Of a DNA stretch of 64,000 bases, positions 39,354-45,275 are shown piece after piece. The notes below the pieces were generated by a model. The model saw only the letters and a program-made list of their open reading frames with translations, searched no databases and was not told where the DNA came from. This stretch comes from Floridanema aerugineum. Its GTDB lineage: Bacteria > Cyanobacteriota > Cyanobacteriia > Cyanobacteriales > Aerosakkonemataceae. The DNA lies in assembly GCF_041929345.1 (NCBI RefSeq), contig NZ_JBHFNQ010000090.1, positions 97,090 through 161,089 on the forward strand. The letters run 5' to 3'. Made by a program: the position numbers and the translations under genes. Position 1 is the stretch's first letter. Every line of letters begins with the position of its first letter.

Positions 39354-39429
39354 TGCCCCTGACTGGAGTCGAACCAGCAACCTCTTCGTTCTAAGCGAAG
39401 CGCCTCTTTCCGGTTGGGCTACAAGGGCA
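39354..39429 (-). tRNA. tRNA with Leu anticodon (TAG), class I shape
   Basis: 76 nt, acceptor TGCCCTT/AGGGGCA, anticodon arm CTTCG-CTTAGAA-CGAAG, T-loop TTCGACT. There is no long variable arm, unlike normal leucine tRNAs. CCA not encoded. Confidence 0.8.
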
Positions 39430-39486
39430 TAAATTGATTGAAAAACTCTTGTGGGGCAGGCATCTTGCCTGCCATATTTTGTAAGT

Positions 39487-39789
39487 TTAGCGATCGACCT
39501 TTACCCGTTTACCAGGGTCTTGTTTCCGCACCCAAGCGAGGAATTTCTGCATTTGGCGATCGCTTTTCAGCTTTTCTTTGCTGTTTAATTCTTGAGCCAA
39601 ATACTTGTTATCAAACAATACATGAATCTGGCGATGGCAAGCCGAACAAATATCAATTGTTGGGCCTGGATCTAACTTCTTGCGTTTAGTGCTTTGTCGG
39701 GGAATTAAGTGATGGACGGTTAATTTATCCATCGCTCGTTCGCAGAGTTCACAGGGTAATGTTTCTTTGGGCAAAACTTTGGAATTCAT
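39487..39789 (-). CDS. HNH endonuclease
   Basis: 100 residues: LPCELCERAMDKLTVHHLIP supplies the first CxxC and the HH, and IDICSACHRQIHVLFDNKYL the second CxxC and a further His, a compact HNH nuclease. Free-standing copies of this kind occur inside introns or intergenic regions as homing genes. Located between tRNA-Leu(TAG) and tRNA-Lys(CTT). Confidence 0.85.
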   Translation of the reverse strand: MNSKVLPKETLPCELCERAMDKLTVHHLIPRQSTKRKKLDPGPTIDICSACHRQIHVLFDNKYLAQELNSKEKLKSDRQMQKFLAWVRKQDPGKRVKVDR

Positions 39790-39864
39790 CCTTTGGTGGG
39801 ATTGGGAATTGCGATCGATTTTCAGACATTTTTGCTTTTTCCTTCTTAATTATGACAAATTTAT

Positions 39865-39937
39865 GGGTGCTACAGGAGTCGAACCTGTGTCACAGCCTGA
39901 TTAAGAGTCAGGTGCATAACCGTTCTGCCAAACACCC
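39865..39937 (-). tRNA. tRNA-Lys(CTT)
   Basis: 73 nt, acceptor GGGTGTT/AGCACCC, anticodon arm CCTGA-CTCTTAA-TCAGG, T-loop TTCGACT, A73. CCA not encoded. Confidence 0.9.
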
Positions 39938-39946
39938 ATAATTAGT

Positions 39947-40017
39947 GGGTCGCCCAGGGGTCGAACCTGGATCACACTGCTTAAAAGGCAGCTGCATATC
40001 CGCTCTGCCAACGACCC
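39947..40017 (-). tRNA. tRNA-Lys(TTT)
   Basis: 71 nt, acceptor GGGTCGT/GCGACCC, anticodon arm GCTGC-CTTTTAA-GCAGT, T-loop TTCGACC, A73. CCA not encoded. Confidence 0.9.
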
Positions 40018-40022
40018 AAGTT

Positions 40023-40099
40023 TGGTACTCCCGACAGGACTTGAACCTGTAAAATCTGGCTTCTCGAACCAGCACGTATCCCTATTCCGTCACGGGAGC
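40023..40099 (-). tRNA. tRNA with Leu anticodon (GAG), class I shape
   Basis: Acceptor GCTCCCG/CGGGAGT, anticodon stem CTGGT/GCCAG with loop TCGAGAA. This gives GAG at 34-36 and C at 33; Ser(CGA) is the alternative if the loop is read one base earlier. T-loop TTCAAGT, A73, CCA encoded. No long variable arm. Confidence 0.7.
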
Positions 40100-40121
40100 A
40101 TAAATAGGCTATTAGCCAAGT

Positions 40122-40194
40122 ACCCCTGACAGGACTTGAACCTGCAAAACGCAAGGTTTGAGCTTGCGACGGTTTCCAATTACGTCACAGGGGC
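40122..40194 (-). tRNA. tRNA with Leu anticodon (CAA), class I shape
   Basis: 73 nt, acceptor GCCCCTG/CAGGGGT, anticodon arm GCAAG-CTCAAAC-CTTGC, T-loop TTCAAGT, A73. Variable loop only ~5 nt. CCA not encoded. Confidence 0.8.
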
Positions 40195-40198
40195 ATAT

Positions 40199-40271
40199 CG
40201 GGGTGGCAGGATTTGAACCTACGACATTCTGCTCCCAAAGCAGACGCGCTACCAAGCTGCGCTACACCCCG
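40199..40271 (-). tRNA. tRNA-Pro(TGG)
   Basis: 73 nt, perfect acceptor CGGGGTG/CACCCCG, anticodon arm TCTGC-TTTGGGA-GCAGA, T-loop TTCAAAT, A73. CCA not encoded. Confidence 0.92.
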
Positions 40272-40275
40272 TAAT

Positions 40276-40348
40276 ACTCCTGACTGGATTTGAACCAGCA
40301 ACGCGCAAGGTTTAAGCTTGCTGCCTCTTCCGATTGGGCTACAGGAGC
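40276..40348 (-). tRNA. tRNA with Leu anticodon (TAA), class I shape
   Basis: 73 nt, acceptor GCTCCTG/CAGGAGT, anticodon arm GCAAG-CTTAAAC-CTTGC, T-loop TTCAAAT, A73. Variable loop is GCGTT only. Closely related to the CAA and GAG genes nearby, so local duplication with anticodon change is likely. Confidence 0.8.
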
Positions 40349-40393
40349 AAAAATTGATTATTTTCCAAGCAATTAAGTTTTGGAAAATACAAC

Positions 40394-40466
40394 TGAGGAG
40401 GCAGGACTCGAACCTGCATTATTCCGCTGTCAAAGAACGGTGCCATACCGATTAGGCGACTCCTCA
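40394..40466 (-). tRNA. tRNA-Gln(TTG)
   Basis: 73 nt, perfect acceptor TGAGGAG/CTCCTCA, anticodon arm CCGTT-CTTTGAC-AGCGG, T-loop TTCGAGT, G73. CCA not encoded. Confidence 0.9.
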
Positions 40467-40481
40467 ATGTTTGATAAAGGC

Positions 40482-40557
40482 TGCCGGGGCAGGGCTTGAA
40501 CCTGCAAAAAACTCCTATTTCAGAGATAGGTGACTTTTCCGATTCGTCTACCCGGCA
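40482..40557 (-). tRNA. tRNA-Gln(CTG)
   Basis: 76 nt, perfect acceptor TGCCGGG/CCCGGCA, anticodon arm CCTAT-CTCTGAA-ATAGG, T-loop TTCAAGC, G73. CCA not encoded (CCT follows). Confidence 0.9.
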
Positions 40558-40567
40558 ATAAATAAAT

Positions 40568-40602
40568 GACGTTCCTAGTAGGGATTGAACTTATGAACGT
40601 CA
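40568..40602 (-). other. Acceptor/T-arm minihelix-like tRNA remnant
   Basis: TGACGTTC and GAACGTCA form a perfect 8-bp stem around a 19-nt segment containing a TTCAATC T-loop-like sequence. D and anticodon arms are missing. It looks like a tRNA gene reduced to an acceptor-plus-T hairpin, either debris or a minihelix RNA. Confidence 0.5.
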
Positions 40603-40616
40603 AGCAACCAAACAAC

Positions 40617-40687
40617 TCCTCAGGCAGGATTTGAACCCGCGCACTTTCGGTTAACAACCGACTGCTCTGCCACTGAGCTACTGAGGA
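40617..40687 (-). tRNA. tRNA-Asn(GTT)
   Basis: 71 nt, perfect acceptor TCCTCAG/CTGAGGA, anticodon loop TTGTTAA on stem TCGG/CCGA, T-loop TTCAAAT, G73. The 5' end overlaps the last codons of the HNH gene by about 10 bp. Confidence 0.9.
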
Positions 40688-41172
40688 ATAGAGATTAAAC
40701 CTGTATGTATTTCTACATGACACCTGTTACAAACTAAAATACATTTTTTCAATTCTTCTTCAACTCGACTCCAAGCAATGGAGTATGAACCAAACTCTAA
40801 CTCTTTTTCAGTAGGGTTAATATGGTGAAAAGTTAAGGCTGCGATACATCTGTCATAACCGCAAATTACACATTTCCCACCCATTAATGCAACTGCACGC
40901 CTCTTTGTTTTTTGACGGCTTTGTGTCACTCGGCATGAAGGACATATTTGAGCGTATTTACCTTTTCCTCCTTCATAACTTTTAAGACATATACTACATA
41001 CTCGTAAGGAACTTCTCTCTTCGAGTAAATTTTGTGTGTTGTGCTTTCCAAATGGTGAACAATTAAGACAATATTTTCTGTTCTGTAGATTTCGTTTTTT
41101 CCCGTTTAATCTAATTGCATTTGGAAACTTTGTTTTACATTTTTCACATTGCGGCATAGTAGCACCTTTCAC
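40678..41172 (-). CDS. HNH endonuclease with N-terminal zinc fingers
   Basis: 164 residues: several CxxC pairs (PQCEKCKTKFPNAIRL, NRKYCLNCSPFG, VCSICLKSYEGGKGKYAQIC) and a C-terminal HNH module (GGKCVICGYDRCIAALTFHH with INPTEKE, then CILVCNRCHVEIHTG). A free-standing homing-type nuclease, resembling phage and intron HNH genes. It sits inside the tRNA array and overlaps the tRNA-Asn 5' end, so it was probably inserted there. Confidence 0.85.
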   Translation of the reverse strand: MKGATMPQCEKCKTKFPNAIRLNGKKRNLQNRKYCLNCSPFGKHNTQNLLEERSSLRVCSICLKSYEGGKGKYAQICPSCRVTQSRQKTKRRAVALMGGKCVICGYDRCIAALTFHHINPTEKELEFGSYSIAWSRVEEELKKCILVCNRCHVEIHTGLISIPQ

Positions 41173-41230
41173 AATTATTTAGATAGTAATATATTAAGCT
41201 ACTATCACTAAGCTACAAAGCAATGCTAGT

Positions 41231-41303
41231 CCCCCAGGTCAGTATTGAACTGACGACCCCTTGATTTTCAGTCAAGTGCTCTGACCAACTGAGCTACCGG
41301 GGG
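41231..41303 (-). tRNA. tRNA-Phe(GAA)
   Basis: 73 nt, acceptor CCCCCGG/CTGGGGG, anticodon arm CTTGA-CTGAAAA-TCAAG, T-loop TTCAATA, A73. CCA not encoded. Confidence 0.92.
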
Positions 41304-41307
41304 AAAC

Positions 41308-41379
41308 GAGAACGGAGGGATTTGAACCTTCTTCTTCAGTTTCGTAGGCTGAGATGTTATCCACTTACACCACGCTCTC
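41308..41379 (-). tRNA. tRNA-Arg(ACG)
   Basis: 72 nt, acceptor GAGAGCG/CGTTCTC, anticodon loop CTACGAA on TCAG/CTGA, T-loop TTCAAAT with one T-stem mismatch, G73. CCA not encoded. Confidence 0.85.
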
Positions 41380-41384
41380 AAGGC

Positions 41385-41470
41385 GGAGAAGGAGGGATTT
41401 GAACCCTCGGCGGCTGTTACACCGCTCTTTCTTAGCAGGAAAGTGCCTTAAGCCTCTCGGCCACCTCTCC
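41385..41470 (-). tRNA. tRNA-Ser(GCT)
   Basis: 86 nt with a proper long variable arm, acceptor GGAGAGG/CTTCTCC, anticodon arm CTTTC-CTGCTAA-GAAAG, T-loop TTCAAAT, G73. CCA not encoded. Confidence 0.92.
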
Positions 41471-41475
41471 ATGAT

Positions 41476-41550
41476 TGGACGCGGGAGAAGGAATCGAACC
41501 TTCGTAAACGAGCTTATGAGACTCGTGAGTGACCACTACTCTATCCCGCA
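41476..41550 (-). tRNA. tRNA-Met or Ile2 (CAT)
   Basis: Acceptor TGCGGGA/TCCCGCG with a T-G pair at 1-72, anticodon arm CGAGT-CTCATAA-GCTCG, T-loop TTCGATT, T73 and encoded CCA. Whether C34 is changed to lysidine (isoleucine) cannot be seen. Confidence 0.8.
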
Positions 41551-41552
41551 AT

Positions 41553-41633
41553 GGGCTGGGCAGGAATCGAACCTGCAATGCTTTAAGCTACTGTTTTACA
41601 GACAGCTACCCTACCAATTAGGAGAGCCAACCC
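41553..41633 (-). tRNA. tRNA-Tyr(GTA)
   Basis: 81 nt with a variable arm, acceptor GGGTTGG/CCAGCCC, anticodon arm GCTGT-CTGTAAA-ACAGT, T-loop TTCGATT, A73. CCA not encoded. Confidence 0.9.
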
Positions 41634-41641
41634 AGGTTTTT

Positions 41642-41719
41642 TGGTAGTGCTGACGGGATTTGAACCCGCAAATCACCTGATTGAAAGTCAAGCCGCTTAA
41701 GCCATTTGCGTACAGCACT
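41642..41719 (-). tRNA. tRNA-Glu(TTC)
   Basis: Perfect acceptor AGTGCTG/CAGCACT, anticodon arm CTTGA-CTTTCAA-TCAGG, T-loop TTCAAAT, A73 and encoded CCA. Confidence 0.9.
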
Positions 41720-41732
41720 AGGGAAATTTCTA

Positions 41733-41857
41733 CTCCGTGCAAGTTTAAAAAGCTACAGTTTTTCAACCTCCATTTTTGGCGGAGGTTGTCGGATTTGAAC
41801 CAACTCTGATTTTCATCAGATGACCAGTATGTAAGCTTTCTTTGTGAGGTCACGCAG
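41733..41857 (-). ncRNA. Y-like RNA 5 (YrlA type) inside the tRNA array
   Basis: 125 nt. Stem CTGCGTG/CACGGAG (6 of 7 pairs), internal-loop motifs ACCTCACAAAG and TTAAACTTG, second stem AAGCT/AGCTT and junction GCTTACATAC shared with the plus-strand Y RNAs. The module has a GAAA-tetraloop hairpin (CTGAT-GAAA-ATCAG), a T-arm (GTTGG-TTCAAAT-CCGAC) and a hairpin CAACCTCC...GGAGGTTG. Size matches copies 2 and 3. Confidence 0.8.
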
Positions 41858-41863
41858 TAGAAC

Positions 41864-41934
41864 GCAGAGACTAGGACTTGAACCTAGAACAACAGTTTTG
41901 GAGACTGTGATGTTGCCAATTACACCATCCCTGC
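41864..41934 (-). tRNA. tRNA-Trp(CCA)
   Basis: 71 nt, acceptor GCAGGGA/TCTCTGC, anticodon arm ACAGT-CTCCAAA-ACTGT, T-loop TTCAAGT, G73. 3' CCA not encoded. Confidence 0.92.
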
Positions 41935-41937
41935 TTA

Positions 41938-42013
41938 TGGTAACAGCGACGGGATTTGCACCCGTATCAACCAAGTTATGAGCTTGGGGCTTTGCTGGTT
42001 AAGCTACGCTGCG
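41938..42013 (-). tRNA. Initiator-like tRNA(CAT), second copy
   Basis: Begins CGCAGCG and ends CGCTGTT-A-CCA: 1-72 is a C-T mismatch and 2-71 a G-T pair, initiator-like. Anticodon arm CCAAG-CTCATAA-CTTGG lacks the GGG/CCC of true initiators. T-loop TGCAAAT, as in Y RNA 1. CCA encoded. Confidence 0.72.
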
Positions 42014-42025
42014 ATGTCACCAAGA

Positions 42026-42101
42026 GGTCAGAGTGGGATTTGAACCCACGACGAAAATCAGATTTGCAGTCTGATGCCTTCAACCACTTGGCTATCTGAC
42101 C
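42026..42101 (-). tRNA. tRNA-Cys(GCA)
   Basis: 76 nt, perfect acceptor GGTCAGA/TCTGACC, anticodon arm TCAGA-CTGCAAA-TCTGA, T-loop TTCAAAT, T73 as expected for Cys. CCA not encoded. Confidence 0.92.
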
Positions 42102-42176
42102 ATTAGACATCTCTAATAAAGAATCTCAAAGGCAGGCAGGATGCCTACCCTACAAGAGTTATTGGAGATGTCTATT

Positions 42177-42254
42177 TGGTAGTCCCGACGAGAGTTGAAC
42201 TCGCAATCTTCACCTTGAGGGGGTGACGGCTTGAACCAATTCGCCTACGGGACT
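42177..42254 (-). tRNA. tRNA-Glu(CTC)
   Basis: Perfect acceptor AGTCCCG/CGGGACT, anticodon arm TCACC-CCCTCAA-GGTGA giving CTC with C at position 33, T-loop TTCAACT, A73 and encoded CCA. Confidence 0.85.
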
Positions 42255-42796
42255 ATTTGAACGAGGCTGACGGGTCTCGATCCCGCGACCTTCGCTGTGA
42301 CAGAGCGACGCTCTCCCAACTGAGCTACAGCCTCATTAATCGAGCAATTTATCCCACCTTTCTTCGTCTTGTTCTTGAGGAACATGAGAGGTTTTACCCT
42401 TAATTTCCTCAAATGACCGAGCCAATCTGCTGTTCTACTGTCGAATTGCGATCGATACACCTTGAAACCGTACAAGGTTAGGCGAAATAGAACAGCAGCT
42501 TCAGAGATAGCAGTTCTCCGATCTGCGGTTAGCTCTCGATCGCCCAATGCCTGATGGAATTTAGACTCTATTGGCCTCTGACGCTTGCGAACAGTTTTAA
42601 CGTAGTTTTGCAGCTTTTCATAAGCAATAGCTTGTTTGGCTTTCCTGATCTCCTCTGGGAGAGGATAGGGTTTCAACCAGTTACTCAGCGTTCCTTTCGG
42701 CACTCCTGTTTGCTGGTGAATCTCCCTGAGTGATAAGTGTTTGTTCACTCTTAGTTGGATTACCTTTAGCTTGACTGAGCTTAAATCCTTCGGCAT
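42245..42796 (-). pseudogene. Truncated HTH/PD-(D/E)XK homing-type gene running into tRNA-Asp
   Basis: The frame starts MPKDLSSVKLKVIQLRVNKH with an HTH (SLREIHQQTGVPKGTLSNWL), followed by a helix and LFRLTLYGFKVYRSQFDSRTA, the beginning of an intron-type PD-(D/E)XK nuclease. The nuclease motif is then lost, and the last ~28 codons are simply translation of tRNA-Asp. It looks like the remains of a homing endonuclease gene at the head of the array. Confidence 0.65.
42263..42334 (-). tRNA. tRNA-Asp(GTC)
   Basis: 72 nt, perfect acceptor GAGGCTG/CAGCCTC, D-arm TAGCTCAGTTGGGAGAGC, anticodon arm TCGCT-CTGTCAC-AGCGA, T-loop ATCGAGA, G73. First tRNA of the array in transcription order. Confidence 0.92.
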
Positions 42797-42937
42797 CAGA
42801 CTATCTTTGATGAATCAACGAATATTTAAACTTTAAATTAAATCGCTGGTTCAGAAAGAAAGCTAACTACACTCGTTGCAATAAGGTATTTTGTACCTGT
42901 GTCAACTTCTTTGCTTAACAATTTAAATGGGCGAATT

Positions 42938-42955
42938 ATTCAGTTTTCAAGGTTC
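42938..42955 (-). promoter_or_regulatory. Conserved leader motif GAACCTTGAAAACTGAAT
   Basis: Lies ~53 bp downstream of the array promoter -10 box; 17 of 18 positions equal the motif at 20,931-20,948 in the Y-RNA leader, at nearly the same distance from the promoter. Possible antitermination or processing signal for long stable-RNA transcripts. Confidence 0.55.
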
Positions 42956-43007
42956 GATCGCACTTGGGGCTAAGTTTTTGGCGCTTTCCCTTTCGCGCTA
43001 CCTTTTT

Positions 43008-43037
43008 ATACTACAAAACATACTACAAAAGTGTCAA
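43008..43037 (-). promoter_or_regulatory. Candidate promoter of the tRNA array
   Basis: On the minus strand: TTGACA (43,037-43,032), 18 bp, TAGTAT (43,013-43,008), then AAAAAGG. The direct repeat TTTTGTAGTAT occurs twice, 12 bp apart, over the spacer and -10. Boxes, spacer and repeat agree with the promoter at 20,849-20,878. Reads leftwards through the nuclease remnant into the tRNAs. Confidence 0.65.
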
Positions 43038-43298
43038 GGGTTTTGGGAAAAATTTTTTTCTTTTTTTACTATATGGCTGAAAAGCACTGATATCAAGGGT
43101 TTTAGGCTAACAGGCATTGTTGTACTACAAAAAATACAAAATTAAACCGCCCTGAATTGGGTAATACAACTTAGGGCGATATGCAAGAGAGCAGGCTACG
43201 CCAACGCATTTCGATAGTTTTTAATTCAATACTGCATAAGTGACTATGACTCAGACATATATATAAAGTAACAAGGTCATGCAATCGTTCCTCCGCTT
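43038..43298. other. Gene-free stretch right of the array promoter
   Basis: Between the array promoter and the terminator at 43,299 I see no credible gene. It holds another TGTACTACAAAAAATACAAAA segment (~43,119-43,139) resembling the operator words, and AT-rich DNA. Confidence 0.5.
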
Positions 43299-43330
43299 CC
43301 CGCTCTGCATCTGGGCGGGTATTTTTTTTT
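43299..43330 (+). terminator. Rho-independent-like terminator
   Basis: CCCGC and GCGGG arms around an ~11-nt loop, followed by TATTTTTTTTT. Oriented for plus-strand transcription; it would insulate the AI-2E gene region from the island. Confidence 0.6.
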
Positions 43331-43413
43331 GACTCGAGGAGGTAAAGCGATCGCAAGAATACTATACGCTAGAGCTTATTCGCTATCTGCTGAGCGGTCT
43401 TTGCGGAAGTTTC

Positions 43414-44466
43414 TTAGTCTTTTTCTAGTTTTGGTTCTAATTTTTCTTCAGTAAAATCTTTTTCATCAGTCCAAGTTGCAATCATAGCAGCGATCGGGAT
43501 TGAGAGAAAAATACCTAAGACTCCGGCGACTCTTTCGCCGACAAATATGGCAAAGAATAATAATACTGGATGTAAATCCAGGGAATCTTTCATGACTTTA
43601 GGAGAGATAAAGTTGTCTTGAATTTGTTGTAATACTATACAAGCTACTAAAACTTTTACAGCCATCCAAAAGCCTTGGGAAGATAATACTAATGTTGTGA
43701 CTATTAACACTCCCAATGTTGCGCCGATTCCGGGTATTGCGTCCATAATTCCTACAACTAGGGACAAAATCAAGGAATATCTAGTTCCCAAAATGTTGAA
43801 GACTATTAAACTGGCAATGGTGAGGAATGCCATTAAGGTTAGTTGGGCGCGAAAGAAGCCTAAAAAACTTTTTTGGGTTTTGTAGGCAAAGCGCGATCGT
43901 ACATCCAAAGGCACTAATTTTAAAACTGAGTGCCAGATTCGGCTGCCATCCAATAACATATATAAACAGATGACAGCAATAATGATAAACATTAGAAAAT
44001 TGGAAAATAAAGATTGTAAAAAACCTAAGCCAGTAACTAAGCCTGACTGGAGGGTTTGCAAAATTCTATCAAAATTTTCCTCTAATCTCAAATTTCTTAA
44101 TGGTGGGATAGTTGGTTCAGCAGTTTCAATAAATTCTTTGAGTCTTGCGACTAATCCTTGTCCCTGATTTAAAATTTCTAAACCGAGAGTAACGACAAAA
44201 GTTATTCCTAGTAATAAACTAGTGAGAAAAACTACTGCAACCGCTAATTTTCTGGGAATTAATCGAGACAGCCAGTTGACTGGATAGTTAAGTAAAGCTG
44301 CGGCAATTGACGCTGTAGTAAACACAAAAATCAACGTACTAAAGTAAGTGATTAACTGGATAAATGCCCAACCACAAATAAACAGCAACAAAAACATTAG
44401 TAAAGCCCGAACTTGCGATGAGTTATTTAGTTGTTGCCAAATACTATTGTTAGGTGGTTTATTCAT
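43414..44466 (-). CDS. AI-2E family transporter (PerM/YdiK type)
   Basis: 350 residues with about eight membrane segments, in pairs at residues ~18-70 and clusters at ~155-180 and ~205-320. The conserved GIMDAIPGIGATLGVLIVTT and LQQIQDNFISPKVMKDSLDL, followed by LHPVLLFFAIFVGERVAGVL, are the family signature. Inner-membrane exporter or permease of uncertain substrate. Overlaps the upstream DUF3611 gene by 8 bp, so co-translated. Confidence 0.92.
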   Translation of the reverse strand: MNKPPNNSIWQQLNNSSQVRALLMFLLLFICGWAFIQLITYFSTLIFVFTTASIAAALLNYPVNWLSRLIPRKLAVAVVFLTSLLLGITFVVTLGLEILNQGQGLVARLKEFIETAEPTIPPLRNLRLEENFDRILQTLQSGLVTGLGFLQSLFSNFLMFIIIAVICLYMLLDGSRIWHSVLKLVPLDVRSRFAYKTQKSFLGFFRAQLTLMAFLTIASLIVFNILGTRYSLILSLVVGIMDAIPGIGATLGVLIVTTLVLSSQGFWMAVKVLVACIVLQQIQDNFISPKVMKDSLDLHPVLLFFAIFVGERVAGVLGIFLSIPIAAMIATWTDEKDFTEEKLEPKLEKD

Positions 44467-45085
44467 CGTAGTAGTTTTCCTTAACTTCTATTGGTGGGCG
44501 TTGGTTAACTCGATGTAGTAGCCAAAGGGCGACAATTAAGCCAATTATTTCAGCTGCGATCGCGCTAATTACTGCTTGCAATCCCATCATTTGTAATGGC
44601 GTTATTGGAACTCTTGCCATCACAGCTGTACCCTGAGTGGGACTAAATATGGTAGACGATCCTTGAGGTAAAGATAGTAGCTTAACCAACAAATTATTTA
44701 CTTGGGACATTGCCACTATTACCGCAAAAATCATTCCCGCTATATTCACAAGTAGCCCAATTGATAAACTGCGAATTACTTCTACTCTAGAGGGACGTAA
44801 ATCAGGATTTGTTAATTTTTGCCCAATTTTGGTATAACGAAAACACCAATAAATAGTGAAAATTAGGGCAATTAGCGAGGCATAACCAAAAAAGAATGCT
44901 ACAGTTCCAGAACTACCCAATCTATTAGGATTTCTGGGAATAAACAGAAAAAATACTGCCAAAGCAACGGGAATAAACCCAAAAAACAATTGTAACCAAA
45001 AACCAGTCCAGCCAATTACACGCATTTCTGTAGCAATGCGCCGTACACTTGGGGGAGGAGAATTTGATTCCAGTAATTTCAACAT
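44459..45085 (-). CDS. DUF3611 membrane protein
   Basis: 208 residues with four membrane helices (about 30-50, 63-83, 112-132, 168-192) and the family start SVRRIATEMRVIGWTGFWLQ. DUF3611 is restricted to cyanobacteria and plastids; function unknown. Upstream partner of the AI-2E gene. Confidence 0.88.
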   Translation of the reverse strand: MLKLLESNSPPPSVRRIATEMRVIGWTGFWLQLFFGFIPVALAVFFLFIPRNPNRLGSSGTVAFFFGYASLIALIFTIYWCFRYTKIGQKLTNPDLRPSRVEVIRSLSIGLLVNIAGMIFAVIVAMSQVNNLLVKLLSLPQGSSTIFSPTQGTAVMARVPITPLQMMGLQAVISAIAAEIIGLIVALWLLHRVNQRPPIEVKENYYDE

Positions 45086-45198
45086 TTGTGATTAATCTAT
45101 CCCAAAATAAGCCAGAAAGATTTTAACTTGTTTCGCTGAATAATTCTACAAAGAGCCAAAATAATTAACCAAACCAGAACTTACGCAGCGTGGGTCAA

Positions 45199-45264
45199 AA
45201 ACCCGGTTTCTGGGTTAAGTTAGCTCATTTAAACCAACGATTGTACCAAGAAACCGGGTTTTTT
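45199..45264. terminator. AAACCCGGTTTCT inverted repeat
   Basis: AAACCCGGTTTCT (from 45,199) and AGAAACCGGGTTTTTT (to ~45,264) form a 13-bp hairpin arm pair ~37 nt apart with a T tract on the plus strand. It is a common intergenic repeat in filamentous cyanobacteria and may serve as terminator between convergent or tandem genes. Confidence 0.6.
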
Positions 45265-45275
45265 AGGTTTTGATT

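Noticed and set aside
42927..43145. A 72-codon plus-strand ORF over the array promoter
   Set aside because: It is antisense to the promoter and leader, is AT-driven, and lacks a ribosome binding site.
17000..43400. Whole accessory region as a prophage
   Set aside because: tRNA arrays, Tpt1 and macrodomains occur in large phages, but no capsid, terminase, portal, tail or integrase gene is visible.
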